Shown: in pieces, positions 17,409 through 25,828 of the stretch | Numbering within the stretch: position 1 is the stretch's first letter | Layout of the letters: every line of letters starts with the position of its first letter | Assembly: GCA_016708785.1 (NCBI GenBank) | Contig: JADJFC010000015.1 | Location: 1 to 64,000, forward strand | Origin: Bacteroidota bacterium | GTDB lineage: Bacteria > Bacteroidota > Bacteroidia > AKYH767-A > 2013-40CM-41-45 | Direction of reading: 5' to 3' | Length of the DNA: 64,000 bases | Notes under the pieces: generated by a model | What the model was told of the DNA's origin: nothing | Databases searched by the model: none | The model's input: only the letters and a program-made list of their open reading frames with translations | Position numbers and translations under genes: made by a program

Positions 17409-19143
17409 TTATTTTATTTCGATATTGACGTCGCCGTCATTTTTGATAGTCTTGGTTTTTCCTTTGGACTTGATTTGAACTCCATTGCTGTCGATCTTTA
17501 CGAAAGATTCATCACCATTATCGCCTCCGCTGATGAAAACTCCATTCTCATCAATTTTAACACGACTGTTGGAACCATTGAAATTGACGCTTTCTCCATC
17601 TATTGTGTTTTCTGATCCATCACAATCAATGCAGGTCAATCCTCTTTCAGTCATCAACCAGTTCTTACCAAGCATATCATTGTCATAAATATTCTGAACA
17701 TTGTCGATATCGTATATGAATCCATCCAAAGAAGGGTCTAAATAAACTTTAGCGCCGACAGGTACTTTTAAAAGCAACTGTACTTTTTGTCCACGATACT
17801 TTTCGTCTTTGTCGATTATGAATCGATTATTGAATTTCATAACAGAATCAAATTGTGATAAGGAATATGATATGTGTGTTGCTCTGTCAGATGCTTCTTT
17901 ACTGGATGAACCACGTGCATATAAGATCTGTACTAACTGAAATGAATCGGTTGTGCTTTTAACAACATCCAAATGGATATCGCCTGATTTTAATTGACCG
18001 TCTTGCATTTTCAGGAAGAACTCGCCATTCCAATCTTCTTTTCCCCCAATTATCATAATACTTTTTCTCACCTTGGCCTTCACTTTTATTATCCATTTCG
18101 AGGACGATTGATCGGGAAGCGGGTTGAGTGATTGGCATTATCTGGCGAACACTTGAACTTTCAGAGAATTCACTGCCTACTTTAAATCCCAATACGATAC
18201 ATACAACCAATGCTAGTAGCCATAGTCCCAGTGCTGTGAATCCAACTACACGAGAAGACTTCTGAATATTGAACAGCATTCGGGCTCCGGCGTAAGCAAG
18301 CATCAGGAATGGGATTGCTATTAGCAGTACAGCGCATATGAAAGCTAAACCAAATTGAAATCCATCAGGGAAGACGTGTCTTAAAAATTCAGGGATGTGT
18401 GTTCCCGGCAATCTGAATAAGGCCAGAATTGAAAAGAACATTGCAACACCAATTACTAAACCGATAAACAAAAAAATGATCGCTATCAATTTTCCGATGA
18501 AGAGGAATAAGTATTTGAATAATGTCCCTACACCTTCAAAAAAACGGCTAACGAAAGAATCCTTTTTTGGTTTGCTTCCTTCTTGCACATTTTTTTCTAT
18601 GCTAGAAACATTCACAGCCTCGCCTCTCATTTTCAGCTTTTCAACTGAAGAATCGGCTTGGGGGATGATGATCCATAGTATTACATAGAGAAGAAATCCT
18701 GAACCGAAAAATATAAGTGCCCCTGCAAAGATCAAACGGATCCAAACAGGATCGATATCGAAGTAAGCTGCAATACCGGAACATACACCACCAACAACTT
18801 TCTCATCAGGGTTTCTGAACAATCGTTTTTGTGTTTTGCCTTCTATGATAGGTTCTTGTTTCTCTTCATTGGAATTATCAGAGTCATTGAATTGCTCAGG
18901 CCTTCCCATTAGCAACGTCACTTCTTCAACATCTTCCAATGTGATCACCTGTTTGCTGTCTTTCACCTTCTCCTGAAACATTTCAGCAATGCGGGACTCA
19001 ATATCCTGCATGATTTCATCGCGTCCTTCCGCAGTTGTAAAATGCAGTCGGATGGATTCCAGATACGCTTTGAATCTCTCGTAAGCGTTCTCATCGATAT
19101 GGAAAACAATTCCACCGATATTTACTGTTACAGTCTTATTCAT
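17409..19143 (-). CDS. PspC-domain envelope-stress membrane protein (frameshifted)
   Basis: ATG 19143 begins MNKTVTVNIGGIVFHIDENA, a cytoplasmic segment with LESIRLHFTTAEGRDEIMQD, followed by a PspC domain (KRLFRNPDEKVVGGVCSGIA with YFDIDPVWIRLIFAG, about residues 108-165) and several transmembrane helices (LFKYLFLFIGKLIAIIFLFI, GLAFICAVLLIAIPFLML, VVGFTALGLWLLALVVCIV). A frame change between about 18030 and 18075 leads into a C-terminal beta-rich part (QLKSGDIHLDVVKSTTDSF to FNGSNSRVKIDENGVFISGG) typical of Bacteroidota PspC proteins. It overlaps the upstream PadR gene by 8 nt, implying coupled translation. It likely senses membrane state; exact role unknown. Confidence 0.85.
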
Positions 19144-19483
19144 GATGATCAGATTTTTGTGTGGTCAGGCGAACAGCTTCAACAAGTTCATTCCAGGTTG
19201 ATCTAAGCTCTTCTAAAAATTTTGTCCCTAATGGGGTTAAAGAATAATATTTGCGTGGCGGTCCGGATTTGCTCTCTATCCATCTGTACTGAAGTAGTCC
19301 GCCATTTTTCAATCGGGTCAGCAACGGGTATAATGTTCCCTCCACGACGATCAACTTTGAGACTTTCATTTTGGCAATAATGTCAGAAGGATAAACTTCT
19401 TCCTTCTCAAGAATTGACAAAATACAAAACTCCAGTACACCTTTACGCATTTGAGCTTGTGAATTTTCAAGGTTACTGCTCAT
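19136..19483 (-). CDS. PadR-family transcriptional regulator
   Basis: PadR regulators are winged-helix dimers, usually repressors. The start MSSNLENSQAQMRKGVLEFC at 19483 fits family length (115 residues); the frame is open a little further upstream but the extra sequence is not PadR-like. Motifs include LEFCILSILEKEEVYPSDI, VVEGTLYPLLTRLKNGGLL (recognition helix and wing) and GPPRKYYSLTPLGTKFLEEL. Its stop overlaps the PspC start. In this phylum PadR-PspC pairs commonly regulate their own operon and nearby head-GIN proteins; a matching inverted repeat lies upstream of the head-GIN gene here. Confidence 0.92.
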   Translation of the reverse strand: MSSNLENSQAQMRKGVLEFCILSILEKEEVYPSDIIAKMKVSKLIVVEGTLYPLLTRLKNGGLLQYRWIESKSGPPRKYYSLTPLGTKFLEELRSTWNELVEAVRLTTQKSDHHE

Positions 19484-19584
19484 TGCTGTTTTTTTAGTGA
19501 TTGGTAAGTAGTTTGTTGATTTTTCGAGAATCATAATTTGCGATTCTTAATTCGAAAGCCAACCGTTAATAATTCGTTATTCAT

Positions 19585-19598
19585 CCGATAGCTATCGG
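19585..19598. repeat. Palindrome CCGATAGCTATCGG
   Basis: A perfect 14-bp palindrome between the head-GIN stop and the PadR gene. The same palindrome, extended to 16 bp, occurs at 55024-55039, which suggests a dispersed element family. Confidence 0.8.
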
Positions 19599-19618
19599 GA
19601 TTCGTTATTCGTCTCTAT

Positions 19619-20206
19619 TTATTGTGCGATCAAACTCGCCTTCTCCACCTGCGGAAGTGAAGCTGTGCGATCAATTTGACGGGCATCCAGATTATCAGCA
19701 AATATGCTTCCTTGTCCGATTACTCTGGAGTAACTATCGCCGGTGCTTCCTGATACGATGATCTTTCCGCTTCCTTTCACGAGCATTCCAACCGTAAGTG
19801 TTCTTACATCCATTCGGATGCTACCGCTGCCGTTTACTTTAAGCAGAAGGATATCGGAGTTGACAAGCCCGTTTGCATAGATCTTTGCATTTCCATTCAC
19901 TTCAACCAAATTGATATCAGTTGCAGTAACATAAATAGTAATTGCATGATTGTTATTTCCGGCAATGATCAGTGCACCATTTTCGATCGTGGTAGTGATT
20001 TCTTTCACCATGTCCTTCTCCCCTTCTATTCGAATTGAATTAGACTCGCCTTGAGATAAGATTACATTAGCTGTAGTGTTGACGATAAGGCCTGAGAAAT
20101 TGTTTACATTTCTTAAGTCAGTAGCGAGCTCAGATGAGTCGCTGCTTGGAAAAGCATAACCTGTTAATGAAAGCAGGATGGCAGCAAAAAAGAATTTCGT
20201 TTTCAT
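19619..20206 (-). CDS. Head-GIN domain (DUF2807) secreted protein
   Basis: The 195-residue frame starts with a signal peptide (MKTKFFFAAILLSLTGYAFP) and continues as a DUF2807 right-handed beta structure with characteristic short repeats: LIVNTTANVILSQGESNSIR, LIIAGNNNHAITIYVTA, VNGNAKIYANGLVNSDILLL, VNGSGSIRM and VKGSGKIIVSGSTG. Such proteins are exported and are commonly found beside PadR/PspC genes in Bacteroidota; their role is unproven. It is intact and preceded by a promoter carrying a PadR-like inverted repeat. The C-terminal 25 residues after SLPQ are less typical. Confidence 0.88.
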   Translation of the reverse strand: MKTKFFFAAILLSLTGYAFPSSDSSELATDLRNVNNFSGLIVNTTANVILSQGESNSIRIEGEKDMVKEITTTIENGALIIAGNNNHAITIYVTATDINLVEVNGNAKIYANGLVNSDILLLKVNGSGSIRMDVRTLTVGMLVKGSGKIIVSGSTGDSYSRVIGQGSIFADNLDARQIDRTASLPQVEKASLIAQ

Positions 20207-20237
20207 TGGATTGATATTTAGTGTGTAATTATTTAGA

Positions 20238-20306
20238 ACTATGTATTACCTTGTTATTGTGTGATACAAAGATACGGTCATAGAAAGGTATTATGCAATA
20301 CATAGT
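20238..20306 (-). promoter_or_regulatory. Promoter with spaced ACTATGTAT inverted repeat (candidate PadR operator)
   Basis: On the minus strand a -7 element TATCTTTG lies at 20274-20267 and a TTG -33 element at 20298-20296, spaced 21 nt. ACTATGTAT at 20238-20246 and its inverted copy at 20298-20306 flank the promoter core; the upstream copy overlaps the -33 element. PadR sites are typically ATGTAT/ATACAT inverted repeats. Operator assignment is inference. Confidence 0.6.
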
Positions 20307-20484
20307 ACTAAATATTTTTGAAAAAGTTCAATAAATTTAGATATAGTATTGATTTTCAGTTAAATAATTTTGATGTGTAAAGTATGGAAAATTGAAAAAT
20401 TCGAAAATTTGAAATAATGCGATTAAAAAGACATAAATTTTTGCGGAATTATTAAAATTTACGGCAGCAAAATTCTGATTAATC

Positions 20485-20996
20485 GGCAAAATCACATACG
20501 ACCCCTCCGGGGTCGGGGGTGGTGGGAATTCATACATTTTTTCTACCAACATTTGACCCCTCTGGGGTCATGAAGCTGAATTCGGACGTTTTTCTACAAA
20601 TATTGACCCCTTTGGGGAACATGGTGGGATCTGGTTGTGAAACATCCAACCAATTTTTAATGATTGATTGTTTCACATCAATTGGAACAAATGGCAGGCA
20701 ATCGAACATGATTCAGAACATCATAGACACCCAAGCGCAACCCTTGGGGTCGTTCCATTTACGTAGCTAGATTGACATTTGATGTAACATCAAATTACAT
20801 AGCGGAATCGCTATTTGATCCAACATCAATTTACATAGTCGCATCGCCAATTGATCTAACATCAAATTACATAGTCGGATTGCTATTTGATCTAACATCA
20901 AATAGCAATCCGCCCGACCCCAGCGGGGTCGCATGTTGGTAGAAAAACGAACCCATAAATCCGAATCGACCCCAGAGGGGTCGTACGTGATTTGGC
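20485..20996. repeat. Mirrored cluster of GACCCCnnnGGGGTC palindromes around a 36-bp tandem array
   Basis: Palindromes of the form GACCCC-NNN-GGGGTC lie at 20500-20514, 20555-20569, 20916-20930 and 20968-20982, with degenerate copies near 20605-20617 and 20739-20751. They are spaced 50-55 bp within each side. TTTTTCTACCAACAT at 20538-20552 has an exact inverted copy at 20933-20947, and the outer ends (CAAAATCACATACGAC at 20487 against its inverted form ending 20996) are also mirrored. Inside, a 36-bp unit repeats from 20777, 20813 and 20849 with a partial fourth copy at 20885; each unit carries an ATTTGAT-N5-ATCAAAT-type hairpin, perfect in the last (15-bp arms, 20878-20912). No convincing gene lies here. 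Confidence 0.85.
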
Positions 20997-21141
20997 AATA
21001 CAATTTCAGAAATGGACATCAATCAATTTCATTGATGAATCCAGAAAGAAAATCGAGAAAGAGTTTAATGTGTCGGCGATAATAACATTTCACAACACAT
21101 TAAACTCTTTAAACACATTAATCAATTAAAAAAATAAAAAA

Positions 21142-22806
21142 TCAATGCATCACACTAACCCGAACAGTCTTCGACAAATTTCCATTCACAAATTTGCCCA
21201 TGTACAATCCTGATGGTATCGTTGAAACATCAATTGTAAACTTTCCGTCGGAGATGTTTGTCGAAATTTTTTGCGATAAAATTTCTTTGCCTTCAAGAGA
21301 ATACAACGCGAAGAAACTATTTTCACTATTTGTTACTTTATATGTGATCGTTAATTTATCACTGCATGGATTCGGATAAACTCCGGCCTGAAGTTGCTTC
21401 TCCTCCCCTACACTTACATTGAAACCGGGTAATTGTATGGACCAAAGTTTTGGAGTACCGCTGTAACCAACCTCTACCAGATAAAGCATATTGCTATCGA
21501 GTACCATATCAACAGGATGATTAAATCCCATTGCTATACGAGTTGAATGGAATGAATAGCTATCACCTGTACTGTCTTTTACCATTTCCAGATGAAGGAT
21601 ATCTTCTCCCGGATCACCGAAAGGTGACATTAACGATGAAGCACCTGCCAATAAAGAATCACCTCGTGTGTAACAGGTAATAAATCCATTGCCTCTGAAT
21701 TCTGAATCAAGGATGCTGTCTTTGTCGAACACTAATCCTAATGGTGACCGATGCGCAGTGAAGCTGTACATACCAATTGCCAGATCACTTGCATCCATGA
21801 TCATTCAATTGGTAGAATCTCTGAAGCGGTCTCCATCCGGACCATAAGTCAGGCAAGTTTTCGTTAAAGTCAATCCTCCGGGTTGTTGTGGAAAGGCCGG
21901 ATCGTTTGTAAAGAATCCTTGCACATAACTTGTGCTGGCATGATTGATCATCACATCAGCAGAAGAATCAAACCCTGCGAATTGCTGTGGATTATATGAA
22001 TCACCCATTACCCAAGGAAAACCATAATGATGTCCGCTTTGGATCCAGTTCAATTCATCATCCGCATCTCTGTCGCCGGAATTTTCCGCGCCAAAAAGAT
22101 CTCCGGTACCATTGTAAGCAAAGTCATATGTGTTTCTGATTCCTCTGCACAAAATAAGTCCAAGTGTATCAAGAGCAATTGAATCATCCGGCAAGATCAG
22201 ACTATCGCCATCAACAGGAATTTTTAGAATTACGGAAGTGATGGGTTTATTTCTAATTCCACTATAGAGTCCGTATCGAGTTTGTTCTTCGCCATGATCT
22301 CCACGTGAACCGCTATTCACATAAATTGAATCACCGGTAGAGTTTACAATTGTACCACTGAACAGGTGATCAAAGTAGTCGGCAGTTTCATAGGCGTCAG
22401 AAATAGCAACAACATTCCATGACCAACTTCCATTGGGCTGTAATCTTCCTCGTGAAACAATTCCCCGCGTCATAGGCGTATTGGAAGTAAGATTTCCACT
22501 TACATACATTGAACTGTCTTTAAAGCAAAAGCCCTGAACATATGTAACGCCATGCAGATTGGAATCAGCGACAAGTGTATCATAAGCAGGAGTACCTAAT
22601 GGTGCCATTAATCTGTAAATGTTACCACCGGCAGTTGCATAAAACAGGTCACCTGAAATCGGATCGATGTCCATTCGGGTGATTTGCAATTGGACATCCA
22701 TTACATAGTTGACCAATACATCAGGACGAAGTGAGATTGGAGTTTGTGCTGAACCTGATGAGCTGAATAATAAAAGAATGATTTGAAATAAGTAGATCTT
22801 TTTCAT
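21142..22806 (-). CDS. Glucose/sorbosone-dehydrogenase-like T9SS cargo protein with an in-frame stop
   Basis: ATG 22806 starts a signal peptide (MKKIYLFQIILLLFSSSGSA). The body resembles the six-bladed propeller of PQQ-type sugar dehydrogenases: ITRMDIDPISGDLFYATAGG, the signature region GAENSGDRDADDELN and GHHYGFPWVMGD. The C-terminus (GVYPNPCSDKLTITYKV to YMGKFVNGNLSKTVRVSVMH) is a type A T9SS sorting domain, so the protein is probably exported to or released from the cell surface. A TGA at 21807-21805 interrupts the frame after RFRDSTN, then the same frame continues MIMDASDLAIG; a TGG (Trp) is the simplest expected codon. Catalytic activity and PQQ binding are not established. Confidence 0.8.
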
Positions 22807-22870
22807 GTGTGAAATTTTTTGTGTGAGAATAAATATGTGAATGAAAAGTAGACTAAAAAAAGACATAAAA

Positions 22871-22905
22871 AAAGAGCGGTACCGGAAAAACCGATACCGC
22901 TCTTT
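22871..22905 (-). terminator. Rho-independent terminator after the FKBP gene
   Basis: AAAGAGCGGTA-CCGG and CCG-ATACCGCTCTTT pair across an AAAAA loop; on the minus strand the stem is followed by a T-run. It begins about 17 nt past the FKBP stop codon and would isolate it from the downstream sugar-dehydrogenase-like gene. Confidence 0.9.
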
Positions 22906-22921
22906 AATAAGTTTAAATTTA

Positions 22922-23614
22922 TTATTTCCCTTTGATCGAAAGCAATTCCACATCGAAGATCAATGTTGAATTTGCTTCAATTTTCGGTCCTGCAGCGCGA
23001 TCGCCGTAAGCCAGGTCAGAAGGAATGAACAATTTGTATTTTGAACCAACTTTCATTAGTTGTAAAGCTTCCGTCCAGCCTTTGATAACGGCACCAACAG
23101 GGAATTCAGCCGGTTGTCCACGCTCAATTGAAGAATCGAAAACAGTTCCATCGATAAGAGTACCATGGTAATGAACAGAAACTGTATCATTTGCAGTTGG
23201 CATTGGACCAGTTCCTTCAGTAACCACTTGGTATTGAAGACCATCAGGCAATTCAACCACACCCGGTTTCTTTTTATTTTCAGCTAAGAAAGCTTTTCCT
23301 TTAGCGATGTTGGCATCACCTTTTTGTTTTGCTTTATCACCTAAGTAAGCCTGGATAACACTTTGTGCTTCCATTTGAGTTAACAGTAGACTGTCACCTT
23401 TAACAGCACTTTGGATCGCTATTTTAAGGACATCAAGATTCAACGAATCCAGACCGTCTTTTTTCATATTAGAACCGATAGAAATACCGATAGCATAAGC
23501 TACAGAATCCGCGTTATTCTTAAGATTAGCGGCAGATTTTCCTTTTTGACCTTGACAAGAGAACAAGGTTGCGATACTGAAACAAGCTGCGAGAGCAAGA
23601 ACTTTTTTGTTCAT
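22922..23614 (-). CDS. FKBP-type peptidyl-prolyl isomerase lipoprotein
   Basis: The 230-residue protein begins MNKKVLALAACFSIATLFSC with lipobox LFSC, so it is probably membrane-anchored on the periplasmic side. Residues about 35-120 form the helical FKBP N-domain used for dimerisation in Mip/FkpA relatives (ADSVAYAIGISIGSNMKKDG). The C-terminal FKBP domain includes LPDGLQYQVVTEGTGPMP, VSVHYHGTLIDGTVFDSS, FPVGAVIKGWTEALQLM and SDLAYGDRAAGPKI. It likely catalyses proline isomerisation and assists folding of exported proteins. Start chosen at the signal peptide; the frame is open 21 codons upstream, but that stretch covers the promoter. Confidence 0.93.
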   Translation of the reverse strand: MNKKVLALAACFSIATLFSCQGQKGKSAANLKNNADSVAYAIGISIGSNMKKDGLDSLNLDVLKIAIQSAVKGDSLLLTQMEAQSVIQAYLGDKAKQKGDANIAKGKAFLAENKKKPGVVELPDGLQYQVVTEGTGPMPTANDTVSVHYHGTLIDGTVFDSSIERGQPAEFPVGAVIKGWTEALQLMKVGSKYKLFIPSDLAYGDRAAGPKIEANSTLIFDVELLSIKGK

Positions 23615-23636
23615 AGTTATTTTATTTATGAGGGCG

Positions 23637-23671
23637 CGAAGATATGAAAACTTAAATAAGCTGCTCAAAAA
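23637..23671 (-). promoter_or_regulatory. Candidate Bacteroidota promoter of the FKBP gene
   Basis: Minus-strand TTTTTG (23671-23666) and TATCTTCG (23644-23637) are spaced 21 nt, close to the TTTG/TANNTTTG consensus with one mismatch. The gene starts about 23 nt downstream. Confidence 0.5.
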
Positions 23672-23822
23672 GTCCATAAAAACTTTGAAATCTTTACGTC
23701 GGCTTCATTTATCAAAGTTTCTACCTACCTAAAACAGGTATTATCCATCAAATTAGGGCAGTTTACAAAAAGGAGGCTGTGATTTTAAAGCAAAAACTAT
23801 ATTTGTGCCACAAAACCCAACT

Positions 23823-25021
23823 GTGCCTCGCGTCCTCATACTTATAAATAGACTCAATTTAGGTGGTCCCGCATTTCATGTGGCCACATTAACAAAGTAC
23901 CTTTCCCGGAATTTGAAATGTTACTTGTTGCCGGAACCAAAGATGATTCCGAGGAAAGTTCCGACTATATCGTAAAAAATATGGGGTTGAACTTTGTGAG
24001 TTTGCCTGAGATGCATCGATCATTGAATCCATTTAAAGATTATCGTTCTTATCGTACACTTAGAAAGATGATTCGAGATTTCAAGCCTGACATCGTACAT
24101 ACGCATGCAGCGAAAGCAGGAGCATTGGGTCGATTGGCAGCATTGCATGAAAAAGTTCCAGTGATCATTCATACGTTTCATGGTCATGTTTTTCACAGCT
24201 ACTTCTCCCCTTTGAAAACAAAGGTGTTTTTGCAAATTGAACGTTATCTGGCAAAGAAAACTTCCGGTATCATAGCAATAAGCGAACGTCAAAAAAAGGA
24301 CCTTTCACTTAAATACAGAGTTTGCAATGCATCCAAGGTGCATATGATTCCATTGGGTTTTGACCTTCGAAATTTCAGAGAGAACATCGATGAAAAAAGG
24401 GCGTCTTTTCGCAAAAAATATTTACTTGATGACGATGAAATTGCCATCGGCATTATAGGGCGTTTAGTTCCTGTAAAAAATCATCCTCTTTTTCTGGCAA
24501 GTGCTGCATCAATCTTGAAGCAGACTAAAAAAAAGGTGCGTTTTTTTGTGATTGGAGATGGAGAAAGCAAGGAATTATTGTTTAGAGAAGCTGAATCCTT
24601 GGATCTGAATTACACCTATTTTAAATCAAAACCGGTGAAGGCTGATCTCACTTTTTGCAGCTGGATCAAAGACGTAGATGTTGCGATTTCCGGACTTGAT
24701 ATAGTCGCATTGAGTTCACATAATGAAGGCACACCGGTGAGCCTGATTGAAGCCCAAGCCGGCGACAAGCCGGTGATCTCTACAAATGTGGGCGGAATTG
24801 AAAATGTTGTCATAAAAAATGAAACTGCATTATTAGTCGACAGCAATGATTATATAGATTATGCTCAACAGTTATTGAGACTTATTGAAGACGATGAACT
24901 CCGAAATCGGTTGGGAAAAAATGGTTGGGAATTCGTGCGTGAAAAATTTCATTTTACCCGAATGATAAAAGAGGTAGCTATGCTGTATAAGCAGTTATTA
25001 ACTAAACGAAAGAGGACGTAA
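23823..25021 (+). CDS. Glycosyltransferase family 4 (frameshifted)
   Basis: GT4 enzymes transfer sugars from nucleotide-sugar donors, here probably in polysaccharide assembly at the cytoplasmic face. A GTG start at 23823 gives PRVLILINRLNLGGPAFHVA, the usual GGP-containing N-terminus. A frame change near 23910 leads to MLLVAGTKDDSEES and KPDIVHTHAAKAGALGRLA, HTFHGHVFHSYF and SGIIAIS-like segments. The C-terminal Rossmann half carries IGIIGRLVPVKNHPLFL, SSHNEGTPVSLIEAQAGDKP and ISTNVGGIENVV, the donor-binding EX7E-type region. Restored length is about 398 residues. It opens the plus-strand polysaccharide locus. Confidence 0.88.
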
Positions 25022-25050
25022 AAAAGGGTTCCAGATTCAACATATTATTC

Positions 25051-25058
25051 TATTTTTG
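25051..25058 (+). promoter_or_regulatory. Candidate -7 element TATTTTTG upstream of the Wza-like gene
   Basis: TATTTTTG matches TANNTTTG exactly and lies 16 nt before the ATG at 25075. No clear -33 TTTG partner is visible, so an internal promoter for the export genes is only likely. Confidence 0.4.
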
Positions 25059-25074
25059 TTCGCTAAGCAAAAAA

Positions 25075-25827
25075 ATGTACAGACTACTTCTCATACTACT
25101 TTTGTTCTCATCTTGTAGGAGTTACAATGCCAACAAGATGTTCAAGACTCCAAAAGATTACGAATTCGCAATGGACACAACAACATCCATTACACCATTG
25201 GTCTATTTAATTCAGCCCGGTGATAAGCTGGCTTTACATATTTACAGCAACGATGGCTTCAAACTTGTCGATATCACCTCATCGACAAATTTTACAAGTG
25301 AAGGTAATACAACAATGAATGATGTAACTTTCAGTGTTGACAATGACAGTACAACAAAATTTCCAATTATCGGGCGGCATCATGTTGTAGGACTTAGTGT
25401 TCGCGAAGCTGAAAAACTTCTGGAAGGATTGTATTCGAAGTATTATAACGATCCTTTTATCATTCTTAAAGTAACGAATCGTTTTGCATACGTTTTTCTA
25501 AATGACGAGGGAAAAGGTTTTACCGTACAACTGAATAATGACAATACATCTTTGTATGAGGCACTGGCTGAAGCCGGAGGAATCGGAGAAATGGGGAAAT
25601 CATATAAAATAAAAATCCTGCGCGGTGATCCAAAAAATCCAAAGGTATATCAGGCCGATCTTTCATCATTGGAAGGGCTAAAAACATCTGAACTACGTGT
25701 TTTATCGAATGACATAATTTATGTTGATGCTAGTTCAAGATTTACCAAACGACTTACAACTGATATATTACCGATCTTAGGAATTGTAACTACACTTCTG
25801 CTAATTGGTACTTATATTAACAGATAG
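25075..25827 (+). CDS. Wza/BexD-type polysaccharide export lipoprotein
   Basis: This 250-residue protein begins MYRLLLILLLFSSCRSYNAN with lipobox FSSC. The poly-export domain (VYLIQPGDKLALHIYSNDGF to KFPIIGRHHVVGLSVREAEK) and one SLBB-like beta-grasp segment (TNRFAYVFLNDEGKGFTVQL through SLYEALAEAGGIGEMGKSYK) follow. It ends with a hydrophobic helix (ILPILGIVTTLLLIGTYI). It is shorter than E. coli Wza and typical of Bacteroidota exporters. It probably forms the outer-membrane/periplasmic channel for the exopolysaccharide, paired with the Wzc-like kinase encoded directly downstream (1-bp gap). Confidence 0.92.
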   Translation: MYRLLLILLLFSSCRSYNANKMFKTPKDYEFAMDTTTSITPLVYLIQPGDKLALHIYSNDGFKLVDITSSTNFTSEGNTTMNDVTFSVDNDSTTKFPIIGRHHVVGLSVREAEKLLEGLYSKYYNDPFIILKVTNRFAYVFLNDEGKGFTVQLNNDNTSLYEALAEAGGIGEMGKSYKIKILRGDPKNPKVYQADLSSLEGLKTSELRVLSNDIIYVDASSRFTKRLTTDILPILGIVTTLLLIGTYINR

Positions 25828-25828
25828 A

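Noticed and set aside
20777..20912. Possible CRISPR array because units are 36 bp
   Set aside because: Units are contiguous with no unique spacers between them, and no cas genes are nearby; it is a plain tandem repeat.
20337..21003. Short open frames across the palindrome cluster
   Set aside because: They are translations of repeats (CNLMLDQ-type motifs) without homologous protein character.
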